This document shows, in pieces, positions 1 through 9,373 of a stretch of 23,601 bases of DNA. The stretch is from contig JAJXTK010000011.1 in assembly GCA_021783935.1 (NCBI GenBank), positions 1 through 23,601 of the forward strand, in the 5' to 3' direction. The notes below the pieces were generated by a model. The model saw nothing but the letters and a program-made list of their open reading frames with translations, was not told the DNA's origin and did not search any database. Source of the stretch: Myxococcales bacterium (lineage in GTDB: Bacteria; Myxococcota_A; Polyangia; Polyangiales; JADJMO01). Made by a program: the position numbers and the translations under genes. Numbering within the stretch: the first letter of the stretch is position 1; each line of letters starts with the position of its first letter.

Positions 1-437
1 CCGGCCAGCGCGCCGCACGGGAAGACGGCCGTCGCCAGGCCGAGCGGCAGGCCGCCGCGCGGCAAGGCTCGGAGCGCGCGCGCCCACGCCTTGCCCGCGC
101 GCGACGAGGAGGCGCGCAACTGCACGAGCCCGTCGCGATCGCGACCACGCAAGAGCCGCGCGGCGCTCCACGCGAGCAGCAGCCCAACGAACGCCGCCGC
201 GCCGATCTGCACGACGCGCGAGGCGGTCGGTCCCACGAACGGCCGCCCGATCGACGCGACGATCGCGCCCATGAACGCGTAGCCCACGGTCCGGCCGAAG
301 AAGTACCCGACCGCCGTGCGCCCTGTGCGCGCCTGCCCGCCGCACGTCGCCGCGACCAGCGGGCCGCACATCGTCGCGCAGTGCGCGCTCGTCGTGAGGC
401 CCAGGATCGCAGCGGCGGCGAGGGGTACGGCGATCAT
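1..437 (-). CDS. SafE/TauE-like (urease accessory UreH-like) membrane protein, 3' part missing
   Basis: The reading frame starts at an ATG at 437, only 10 bases after the ccoG stop, and is open to the left edge, so about 145 N-terminal residues are visible. The first membrane segment carries the signature H19-C20-A-T-M23-C24-G-P, the HCxxMCGP motif of the sulfite exporter TauE/SafE-like family found beside cbb3 oxidase assembly genes. A second hydrophobic segment follows (about residues 68-85), then a basic loop and the start of a third segment ending in FPCGALAG. Family members are multi-pass inner-membrane proteins with proposed roles in metal or sulfur-compound transport; the substrate is not established. 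The position after ccoG suggests a role in copper handling or oxidase assembly, which is inference. The start is supported by the motif lying at the expected distance from the N-terminus. Confidence 0.8.
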   Translation of the reverse strand, partial: MIAVPLAAAAILGLTTSAHCATMCGPLVAATCGGQARTGRTAVGYFFGRTVGYAFMGAIVASIGRPFVGPTASRVVQIGAAAFVGLLLAWSAARLLRGRDRDGLVQLRASSSRAGKAWARALRALPRGGLPLGLATAVFPCGALA

Positions 438-447
438 CGCGCGGGGC

Positions 448-1863
448 TCACATCGCTCCCGACGTGGGACCGAGGAACATGGCGGCCTCGATCTTCGTCT
501 CCTCGGGGTGCCCCTCCGGGAGCACGTCGACCTTGAACCTGAAGTCGCCGTGCATCTTGTCTTGCGGCACGCGGATGAACACGGGGGCGTGGGCGTCCTG
601 CATCGCGCCGAGCTTGACGGTGGCGATCGGCACGATGAACGTCGTGTCGGGCGCGGGCTGCGGCTTGATCAGGTAGGTGATCGGCACGTCGCGCTTGTTG
701 ACGAGGTGGATCTCGAACGAGTTGCGCACGGCCCCCTCCTCCAGCACGAAGGCCGGCCCCTTCAAGCGCAGCAGGTTCGACTCGAACGTCGTGCGCTTCC
801 TCAGCGTGAAGGTCGCCACCGCGAGGCCGACGAGCCCGAAGGCGACGTAGGCCCAAATTCGCGGTCGCACGAGGCGCTTGGGCTGCCCGTCGAGCCCGTT
901 GAGCGAATCGTAGCGGACGAGCCCGCGCGGCCGGCCGAGCTTGTCCATCACCTCGTCGCACGCGTCGATGCACTGCGAGCAGGCGACGCAGTCGAGCTGC
1001 ATGCCGTTGCGGATGTCGATGCCGGTCGGGCAGACGGCGACGCACCGCAGGCAGTCGACGCAATCCCCCTTCCCCTCCTCCTTCTGGCGCCCCTTGGCGT
1101 GCGCGCGCGGCTCGCCGCGCCTCGCGTCGTAGCCGACGTTGATCGAGTCGGCGTCGACGAGCACCGACTGCAGGCGGCCGTAGGGGCAGACCACGAGGCA
1201 GAGCTGCTCGCGGAAGAAGGCGAAATTGCCGTAGAGCAGCAGCGTGATCGCCGTCGCCCAGGCGAACGCCTCGGGGTGCGCGTTCGGGTTGCCGCGCACC
1301 ATGCGGAAGACCGCCGGGATCGACGCGAAGTACGCGAGGAAGACGTGCGCCACGAGCGACGCCGCCACCAGGAAGGCCGCGTGCTTGGTGACCTTGCGCA
1401 AGACCTTGGACGCCGTCCACGGCGATCGGTCGAGCCTGATGCGCGCCTCGCGCCCCCCCTCGAGGAAGCGCTCGATCGGCCGGAAGAGCGCCTCGAGGAA
1501 CACCGTCTGCGGGCAGGCCCACCCGCACCAGGCGCGCCCCGCGATCGCCGTCGTGAACGCCATCGCGAAGGCGAAGCCGGTCACGAAGAAGAAGAGGAAC
1601 GGGATGTCCTGCGAATTGAAGCTTCCGCCGAAGAGGTAGAACGTGCGGCGATCGACGTCGAGGAACACCGCCGGGTGACCGCCGATCGGGATCCACGGCA
1701 GCGACGCCCAGAGCGCGATCAGCGCGGCGAAGGCGACGTTGCGCGCCGTGCGGAAGCGCCCCTTGACGTCTGCCGGGTAGACAAAGTTCCGCGAGCCGTC
1801 GGCGTTCAGCGAGCTGCGAGGACGAGCGGACTCCTCGGCGAGAGGCAGATGTACGCGAGACAT
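448..1863 (-). CDS. ccoG: CcoG, cbb3 oxidase assembly protein / cupric reductase
   Basis: A 471-residue protein, the usual CcoG length. It has several membrane segments, the WCGWACPQTVF motif after the third, a CPYGR motif, and a ferredoxin-like domain with two cysteine clusters (CVDCLRCVAVCP and CVACSQCIDAC) that should bind two 4Fe-4S clusters. After a last membrane helix comes a periplasmic Ig-like C-terminal domain typical of FixG/CcoG. In other proteobacteria CcoG reduces Cu(II) to Cu(I) for delivery to the CuB site of cbb3 oxidase. The frame is open upstream to 2007, but I chose the ATG at 1863 (MSRVHLPL) because family homology begins soon after it; no strong Shine-Dalgarno is visible. 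It lies 216 bp downstream of ccoP and is followed 10 bases later by the SafE-like gene. No ccoH lies between them. Confidence 0.95.
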   Translation of the reverse strand: MSRVHLPLAEESARPRSSLNADGSRNFVYPADVKGRFRTARNVAFAALIALWASLPWIPIGGHPAVFLDVDRRTFYLFGGSFNSQDIPFLFFFVTGFAFAMAFTTAIAGRAWCGWACPQTVFLEALFRPIERFLEGGREARIRLDRSPWTASKVLRKVTKHAAFLVAASLVAHVFLAYFASIPAVFRMVRGNPNAHPEAFAWATAITLLLYGNFAFFREQLCLVVCPYGRLQSVLVDADSINVGYDARRGEPRAHAKGRQKEEGKGDCVDCLRCVAVCPTGIDIRNGMQLDCVACSQCIDACDEVMDKLGRPRGLVRYDSLNGLDGQPKRLVRPRIWAYVAFGLVGLAVATFTLRKRTTFESNLLRLKGPAFVLEEGAVRNSFEIHLVNKRDVPITYLIKPQPAPDTTFIVPIATVKLGAMQDAHAPVFIRVPQDKMHGDFRFKVDVLPEGHPEETKIEAAMFLGPTSGAM

Positions 1864-1980
1864 CGTGTGGGTACCGGGTTCTAGGAGCCCATCGCGCCGA
1901 GATCGATGCGCGACGTCAGTCGATTCTCCCCCGTTACGTTCGATGCGGGGAGCGCTCGGCGCGCTTCCGTCGTGCGCGCG

Positions 1981-2010
1981 CCCGTGCCGAGCGGACAGCT
2001 CGAGCACGGG
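1981..2010. other. Strong hairpin between ccoP and ccoG
   Basis: The arms CCCGTGC (1981-1987) and GCACGGG (2004-2010), extended inward by CGAGC (1988-1992) and GCTCG (1998-2002), form a 12-bp stem with one bulged base (2003) and a 5-base loop. No T-run follows on either strand. It could slow or stop transcription between the structural oxidase genes and ccoG, or stabilise the upstream mRNA end. The role is inferred; the base pairing is directly visible. Confidence 0.5.
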
Positions 2011-2044
2011 CTGGCAGACGCCACGACGACGGAGTCGATTCGAC

Positions 2045-2064
2045 GCGAGGCGAGCGAGCCTCGC
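2045..2064 (-). terminator. Possible weak terminator hairpin after ccoP
   Basis: GCGAGGC (2045-2051) and GCCTCGC (2058-2064) pair as a 7-bp stem with a 6-base loop, 16 bases beyond the ccoP stop codon. No T-run follows on the minus strand, so a Rho-independent terminator is not well supported. An alternative fold with CGAGCGA/TCGCTCG arms exists in the same stretch. Confidence 0.3.
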
Positions 2065-2079
2065 TCGAACCCGCCTCCG

Positions 2080-2682
2080 TCACTCCTTGTCGCCCTGCGG
2101 CGCCTTGCCGCCGGGGACGTTGGTGTTCTTCAGCGTCAGCACGTACGAGACGACCTGACGCACCTTCTCCTCGCCAATCTGCGCGCCCCAGGCGGGCATG
2201 CCCTTGTCGAGGTAGCCGTCGTGCACCGAGTGGTAGATCTGCTCGGGCGCGCCGCCGTGGATCCAGTACGCGTCGGTCAGGTTCGGACCGACGAGGCCGC
2301 CCGCGTCCGCCTTGTGACAGGCGACGCAGTTGGCCATGAACACGTCCTTGCCGGCCTTGACGAGCACCGCGTCCTTCGACATCGCGAGCAGCGAGTCGTT
2401 GGTCACCGTCGAGGCGCCGAGCTTCTTCGCCTCGGCGGCCTGCATGGCGGCGACCTCCTTGCGATAGGCCTCGTCGGGGAGATCCGCGATCCTCATGTCG
2501 TGGACGACGAGCCAGTAGATGACGCCGAAGGTGACGGTCCCGTAGAAGAGCCAGAGCCACCAATTGGGCAGCTGGTTGTCCTCCTCTTGGAGATCGCCGT
2601 CGTAGACGTGGAGCGTCTTCTTCTCGATGCCGCCCGGCTCCGACGGACGGTCCTTGTTCGGGTCAGCCACGGCGGCCTCCAT
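2080..2682 (-). CDS. ccoP: CcoP, cbb3 oxidase cytochrome c subunit, single-heme form
   Basis: A 200-residue protein with the CcoP N-terminal signature: a YDGDLQEEDNQLPNWW stretch (about residues 27-42) directly before one membrane helix (to about residue 60). One cytochrome c domain follows, with heme motif CVACH at 119-123 and probable axial Met162 in KGMPAWG. The segment GPNLTDAYWIHGG matches the first heme domain of classical CcoP. Classical CcoP is near 300 residues with two CxxCH motifs; only one is present here, and the stop comes directly after a lysine/glycine-rich tail. The subunit takes electrons from soluble cytochromes and passes them to CcoO. The ATG at 2682 (MEAAVADP) overlaps the end of ccoQ by 20 bases; the frame is open further upstream but that part is the ccoQ shadow. 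Confidence 0.93.
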   Translation of the reverse strand: MEAAVADPNKDRPSEPGGIEKKTLHVYDGDLQEEDNQLPNWWLWLFYGTVTFGVIYWLVVHDMRIADLPDEAYRKEVAAMQAAEAKKLGASTVTNDSLLAMSKDAVLVKAGKDVFMANCVACHKADAGGLVGPNLTDAYWIHGGAPEQIYHSVHDGYLDKGMPAWGAQIGEEKVRQVVSYVLTLKNTNVPGGKAPQGDKE

Positions 2683-2884
2683 GGGGTACGAGCGCCGGCA
2701 CGGGCTCGCCCGTCGGCAGGGTCGGATCCGATTCGTCGTCGAGGGGCAGACGCTCCTCGACGGAGTAGCTCGCGGCCTTGCGCCCGTACGTGCGGACGAT
2801 GATCCCCACAAACGAGATCAGGAACAGCGCGAGCGCGAACATCGGCGCGGCGATGTGCACGTGGGAGAAGAGCTCTTGGAACAT
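2663..2884 (-). CDS. ccoQ: CcoQ-like small cbb3 oxidase subunit
   Basis: A 73-residue protein with one N-terminal membrane helix (about residues 12-30) followed by a basic and then acidic tail, the layout of CcoQ/FixQ, which stabilises the link of CcoP to the core complex. It sits exactly where ccoQ is expected, between ccoNO and ccoP. The ATG at 2884 is preceded by a strong GAGGAGG Shine-Dalgarno that overlaps the ccoNO stop codon (2898-2900), and the gene's end overlaps the ccoP start, so the three genes are probably translationally coupled. The tail of about 40 residues is longer than in minimal CcoQ proteins. The call rests mainly on position and topology because the family is short and variable. 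Confidence 0.85.
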   Translation of the reverse strand: MFQELFSHVHIAAPMFALALFLISFVGIIVRTYGRKAASYSVEERLPLDDESDPTLPTGEPVPALVPHGGRRG

Positions 2885-2897
2885 CGGGGCCTCCTCC

Positions 2898-5327
<2,430 letters not shown>

Positions 5328-5359
5328 GGTGATTTGTCGATGCTCCTTTCGGGACAGGC

Positions 5360-5590
5360 TCAAGGCTCTCGGCTCTGGTCGGCGGCGCGGTCGGGCGCGC
5401 GCGCGCCCTCGGCCGCGCCCTCTCGGCGGGCTCTCGCGTCGTGCGGCGTCGTCCGCTCCTCCTCGATCGGGAAGAGCGCCATGCGGTCGGCGTGCTCGAC
5501 GTCGCGCAGCTTCCCGCTGTAGAGGAAGAGCAAGACGCCGCCGGCCGCGAGGCAGAGGCTGACGAACACCTGCAGGATCAGGACTTCCAT
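5360..5590 (-). CDS. ccoS: CcoS, cbb3 oxidase assembly protein
   Basis: A 76-residue protein starting MEVLILQVF with one N-terminal membrane helix (about 3-24), then YSGKLRDVEHADRMALFPIEEE. The helix followed by a short motif with conserved Asp and Arg is the CcoS pattern. CcoS is needed in other bacteria for inserting heme or copper into CcoN. The ATG at 5590 overlaps the last 13 bases of ccoI, and the TGA at 5360-5362 overlaps a possible TTG start of ccoNO, so the gene is tightly coupled on both sides. The charged C-terminal tail (about 50-76) is low-complexity and rich in Arg, Ala and Asp. Confidence 0.92.
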   Translation of the reverse strand: MEVLILQVFVSLCLAAGGVLLFLYSGKLRDVEHADRMALFPIEEERTTPHDARARREGAAEGARAPDRAADQSREP

Positions 5591-8004
5591 GTGACGCTCC
5601 TTCGGGACAACGACAGCACGGTCGCCCCGATCGTCGACAGCGAGCTCAGGGGCATGAGCACGGCGCAGAGGACGGGCGACATCTGTCCGGCGGCCGCGAG
5701 CCCGACGGTCACCACGTTGTAGGCTATCGCGATGGACAGGTTCATGCGCACCACGCGCGAGAGCCGGCGCGCCGCGCGCAGCGCGATGCGGATCGGCCGG
5801 AGCCCCGGGGTGACGAAGTAGAAGTCCGCGCGAGCGGGCATGAACGGCCGATCGATCGCCGGCGTGCCGCTGCACCACGCGTCGCCGACGACGAGGCTGT
5901 CGTTGATGCCGTCGCCGACCATGAGCGTGTCGTGCCGATCGTGCCCTGCGAGCCACGCAGCCTTCTGCTCGGGGCCGTGCCCCGAGACCGCGTGATCGCT
6001 CGCGACGCCCACGGCGGCCGCGACGGCGTGGACGCGCTCCTTCGCGTCGCCGCTGAGGATCCACACGTCGAGCCCGTCGCGCTGCAGCGCGCGGACGTCG
6101 GCCGCCGCGTCGGGGCGCACCCGCTCGCGCGTCACGAAGCTCGCCAGCGGCGCGCCGGAGACCGAGAACACGACGTCGGCGCGAGCGCTCGGATCGCCCC
6201 CCGCGAAGCCGGGCGCGCCGAGCCGGAAGGTGCGCCCCTGCCAAGTCGTCTCGACGCCGCGCCCGTCGATCTCGCGCACCTCGAGCTCGGCGAGGAAGGG
6301 CGGCGAGATCCCCTCGAGGGCGGCGGCGATCGCGGCGCTCTTGGGGTGCGTGCTCCGCGCGACGAGGTTGTAGAGCACGGTGCGCGCCTCGCCTGAAAGG
6401 CCGTCGACGACGCGCCGGTCATCGACCTCGAGCGCGCCGGTGGTGATCGTGCCCGTCTTGTCGAACACGACGCGCTTCACCGACAGCACGCGATCGAGGA
6501 AGCCGGGCGAGCGCACGAAGAGCCCCTCGCGCCGCAGCCCCGCCTGCACGAGCTCGTAGCCGAGGGGCACAGCGATGCCGAACGCGCACGGGCACGTCAC
6601 GACCAGCACCGCCGTGACGATCTCGAGCGCGCGCGCGGCGTCGCGCGTGGCGAGCCACCAGCCGAGCGCGGTCGCGCTCGCGAGCGCGAGCACCGCGACG
6701 ACGTACCCGCGCACGAACAGCCGCCACCAGGAGGTCTGGAGCGCCTCGTCGGCGCCGCGGATCACCGGGGTGCGCAAGAGCGCGCGCAGCGGCGAGCTCG
6801 CGAAGTCCCCCGTGGCGACGACCACGCTCGCCGCGCTCGACGCGAGGAACGCGCCGGCGGGGAGCGACGCGCCGGGCTCGAAGCGCTGCGGCTCCGACTC
6901 GCCGTTGATCCAGTCGAGCGAGAACGACGCCTCGCGATCCTCGAGCAGGGCGTCGACCGGCACGAGATCGCCGGGCGCGATCAGCAGCCGATCGCCCGAC
7001 CGCACCTCGCCGCAGCGCACGAGCGACACCGCGTCGCCCTCGATGCGGCGGGTCCAAATCGCATCGACGCCGTCGCTCTCGAGCAGCGCACGCCTGTTCT
7101 TCTCGAGCACGCGCTCCTGGAGGAAGCGGCCGAGGAGCATCAACGTGATGAAGACGTTGATCGTGTCGAAGTAAGACGTGCCGCCGCCGCGCGAGAAGAA
7201 CGACCAGGTGGAGCTCGCGAAGGCGAGCACGATCCCCATCGCTATGGGGAGGTCGACGTGCAGCATGCCGCGCCGCAGCGCCCTGGCGGCCGCGCCGATG
7301 AAGACCGAGCCGCCGACGAGCACCGCGAGCGCCGAGAGGACGAAGTTGAGCCAGTGGAACAGTCGCACGACGACCGGCTCGCTCGCCCCCATGTAGAGCG
7401 CGACCGCGAAGCTCATCGAGTTCATCGACAGCGCCGCGCACACGCCGAGGCGGACCAGCAGACCGTTCGACCTCGACTCGCTCTTCTTGAGCGGGGGGCC
7501 GACGAGGTAGCCGAAGCGCTCGATGTCGCCGACGAACTTCGCGAGCGGGAAGCCGCCGTCGATCGCGAGCGACATCTTGCCGAGCGTCGGGTTGACGACG
7601 ACGCGCGCGCCGCCGTCGCGCCGAAACATCTCCTCGATCAGCCACACGCAGCCAGTGCAGTGCAGGCCCTGGACGTCGAGGTCGACGCGCGACAACCCGT
7701 CGCCCTTCGCGCGGGTCTGCTCGATCGGCTCGAGCCATTTGCGGTCGCGCGTCTTGGCGTTCGTCGATACCGGGATGCCGTGTCCGTCCCGCAGCTCGTA
7801 GTACCGATCCAGCGACTGCTCGCGAATGAGCGCGAAGACGAGCTCGCAGCCCGTGCAGCAGAACTCCGTCGTCGCGCTCGCAGGCAGTACCGTCCCGCAG
7901 TGGCGGCAACTTGCCGCACCGGTTTGCGCCCCCGTGGCCAGCGCCTCGTTGCCAATCGGGCTCCCGGCGCCGGAAGACTGGGGTTCGGTGGGTTGCAGAC
8001 CCAT
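5578..8004 (-). CDS. ccoI: CcoI/FixI, copper-exporting P1B-type ATPase for cbb3 assembly
   Basis: An 808-residue heavy-metal ATPase. N-terminal cysteines (C33xxC36 and CCTGC at 49-53) form the extra metal-binding domain typical of FixI/CcoI. An HMA domain with HCTGC at 115-119 follows, then membrane helices, an actuator domain with NGES at 368-371, the transmembrane CPC at 471-473, phosphorylation site DKTGT (Asp515), HP at 553-554 and the hinge GDGIND (698-703). CcoI moves Cu(I) across the inner membrane for the CuB centre of CcoN. The actuator motif reads NGES rather than TGES. The ATG at 8004 (MGLQPTEP) was chosen because upstream sequence is low-complexity; a GGAG lies 13 bases upstream. 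It is the first gene of the minus-strand cco cluster, so the operon promoter should lie in 8005-8448. Confidence 0.95.
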   Translation of the reverse strand: MGLQPTEPQSSGAGSPIGNEALATGAQTGAASCRHCGTVLPASATTEFCCTGCELVFALIREQSLDRYYELRDGHGIPVSTNAKTRDRKWLEPIEQTRAKGDGLSRVDLDVQGLHCTGCVWLIEEMFRRDGGARVVVNPTLGKMSLAIDGGFPLAKFVGDIERFGYLVGPPLKKSESRSNGLLVRLGVCAALSMNSMSFAVALYMGASEPVVVRLFHWLNFVLSALAVLVGGSVFIGAAARALRRGMLHVDLPIAMGIVLAFASSTWSFFSRGGGTSYFDTINVFITLMLLGRFLQERVLEKNRRALLESDGVDAIWTRRIEGDAVSLVRCGEVRSGDRLLIAPGDLVPVDALLEDREASFSLDWINGESEPQRFEPGASLPAGAFLASSAASVVVATGDFASSPLRALLRTPVIRGADEALQTSWWRLFVRGYVVAVLALASATALGWWLATRDAARALEIVTAVLVVTCPCAFGIAVPLGYELVQAGLRREGLFVRSPGFLDRVLSVKRVVFDKTGTITTGALEVDDRRVVDGLSGEARTVLYNLVARSTHPKSAAIAAALEGISPPFLAELEVREIDGRGVETTWQGRTFRLGAPGFAGGDPSARADVVFSVSGAPLASFVTRERVRPDAAADVRALQRDGLDVWILSGDAKERVHAVAAAVGVASDHAVSGHGPEQKAAWLAGHDRHDTLMVGDGINDSLVVGDAWCSGTPAIDRPFMPARADFYFVTPGLRPIRIALRAARRLSRVVRMNLSIAIAYNVVTVGLAAAGQMSPVLCAVLMPLSSLSTIGATVLSLSRRSVTWKS

Positions 8005-8448
8005 GCGTCGCAGGCGTGCTCCAGGCAAGCGACGCGCCGCCACGAACCGCGCGGGATTTTCGCGAGACGGCAATCCGCCTCGGCGCGGGAATGGCAGACA
8101 CGCGCAGGTTCTGCGTTTCAGGCACAAAAGCGCGAGGCGTGCGCGCTGGACTTGACTTTGGCAGCCCCGCTTAGGGGCGAGCGCCACCGACCTGCGGCTC
8201 GACCGCGCACCCGCGGCATGCCGCCGCATCGGCGCCGCCTGATCCGCCCCGGGCTCAGGCTCAGGCACGCGTTCGGTGCTCGTGGGTCCTGCGCGTTGCG
8301 GATCAATCCCCGCGATTTCCCGCGAGCGCCCGTCTCGCGCGGCGCCGCTGCTTGATCGCACGGGGCGATCCGAGGTTTCATGCCGGCGCTTTCTGGGTCG
8401 ACGGATGCGCGCGAGCCGCGCGCCGCGTCGGCAGGAGGAACAGGTCCC
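8005..8448. other. Intergenic region between divergent ccoI and ompA-like genes
   Basis: This 444-bp stretch separates two divergent transcription units and must hold promoters for both. I found no convincing gene. A TTGACT at 8152-8157 reads towards the lipoprotein, but no good -10 box sits at 16-18 bases. TTGAT half sites occur on both strands, but no complete TTGAT-N4-ATCAA FNR-type palindrome is present. The base composition is less biased than in the flanking genes, as expected for non-coding DNA. Confidence 0.5.
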
Positions 8449-9288
8449 ATGCTCAAGCGCGCGGTCTCGTCGTTCGCCCTCGTCCTCGCCCTCGCCGTCG
8501 GCACCTCGGCCCTAGGCGGCTGCGGGCACAGCGAGGACGAGTGGCAGGCCGAGCTTGCGAAGGAGAAGCGGACCCAGTCGGACCTCGACGCCGAGAAGGC
8601 CGCTCACAAGAAGGACCGAGACGAGCTGAAGCGCCTCAAGGGAGAGGTCGCCGACTTGAAGAAGAACCTCGAGGGGTACGAGGACATGACCGACAAGCTC
8701 GGCAAGAGCTCGGCGGATCGCGCCCGCCTCGAGAAGGCGATCGCCGACGCCGAAGGGCGCGTAAAGGTGCTCGAGGCGGCGAAGAAGCGCCTCGACGCGC
8801 TCCGCAAGAAGCTCGAGGAGCTCAAGAAGTTCAACCTTAAGGTCACCGTTCGGCACAACCAGATCGTCATCGAGATGCCCGGTGACGTCCTCTTCTCGCA
8901 GGGTTCCGACCGGCTGCACCCCGAGGGCGAAGAGGTCCTGCTGAAGGTCGCCGACATCATCCGCAACGACCCCGATCTCGCCAAGCGCGACTACCAGGTC
9001 ATCGGGCACACCGACAACAAGGAGCCCGCGGGGGTCTACAAGAGCGCGATCGGCCTGTCGGCGATGCGGGCGCGCGAGGTCTACCACTTCCTCACGAGCC
9101 AGCCCGACGGCAAGAAGAAGGGGGGCGCCCTCCCCGCCGACCACTGGAGCGCCGCGGGCTTCGGCGCGCTCGATCCGATCGCGGGCACGCGCGAGAGCCA
9201 GACCGACGAGGACCGCCAGAAGAACCGCCGCGTCGAGATCGCCATCCAGCCCGATGCGAGCGAGCTCATGAAGCTCGACGTCGACTGA
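8449..9288 (+). CDS. OmpA-family lipoprotein with coiled coil
   Basis: A 279-residue protein. The N-terminus has a basic start (MLKR), a hydrophobic stretch and a lipobox LGGC with Cys25, so it is probably an SPase II-processed lipoprotein. Residues about 30-130 form a charged, heptad-rich coiled coil (Glu/Lys/Leu/Ala-rich). Residues about 140-270 are an OmpA C-terminal domain with GHTDN, LSAMRAREV and the closing QKNRRVEIAI motif, which binds peptidoglycan non-covalently. It should sit on the outer membrane and reach to the cell wall through the coiled coil, much like Pal or the OmpA-domain lipoproteins of myxobacteria. The ATG at 8449 follows AGGAGG at 8433-8438; the frame is open from 8380, but the lipoprotein signal fits only the later start. 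A hairpin terminator follows at 9316. Confidence 0.92.
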   Translation: MLKRAVSSFALVLALAVGTSALGGCGHSEDEWQAELAKEKRTQSDLDAEKAAHKKDRDELKRLKGEVADLKKNLEGYEDMTDKLGKSSADRARLEKAIADAEGRVKVLEAAKKRLDALRKKLEELKKFNLKVTVRHNQIVIEMPGDVLFSQGSDRLHPEGEEVLLKVADIIRNDPDLAKRDYQVIGHTDNKEPAGVYKSAIGLSAMRAREVYHFLTSQPDGKKKGGALPADHWSAAGFGALDPIAGTRESQTDEDRQKNRRVEIAIQPDASELMKLDVD

Positions 9289-9315
9289 CGCGCCCGCCGA
9301 CGTCGGCCCCGTCGA

Positions 9316-9350
9316 AGCCCGGCCGTTCCCCGAGAGCGGCCGGGCTCGTT
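9316..9350. terminator. Hairpin terminator shared by convergent genes
   Basis: AGCCCGGCCG (9316-9325) and CGGCCGGGCT (9337-9346) make a perfect 10-bp stem with an 11-base loop, followed on the plus strand by CGTTTCGTCC. It lies between the ends of the lipoprotein gene (9288) and hisZ (9374), so it can serve both directions. The T-stretch is short, which is common in GC-rich genomes. Confidence 0.75.
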
Positions 9351-9373
9351 TCGTCCTGCTTCGCCGGTGACGA

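Noticed and set aside
316..1884. Long plus-strand open frame opposite ccoG
   Set aside because: It is an antisense shadow caused by high GC; the minus-strand protein has clear CcoG motifs. The same holds for the 2778-5321 plus frame opposite ccoNO.
8152..8175. TTGACT followed by TTAGGGG as a sigma70 promoter for the lipoprotein gene
   Set aside because: The spacer is only about 14 bases, and at the proper 17 bases there is no -10-like hexamer.
8285..8360. FNR-type binding site upstream of ccoI
   Set aside because: Only TTGAT half sites are present; the second half of the TTGAT-N4-ATCAA palindrome is missing in both cases.
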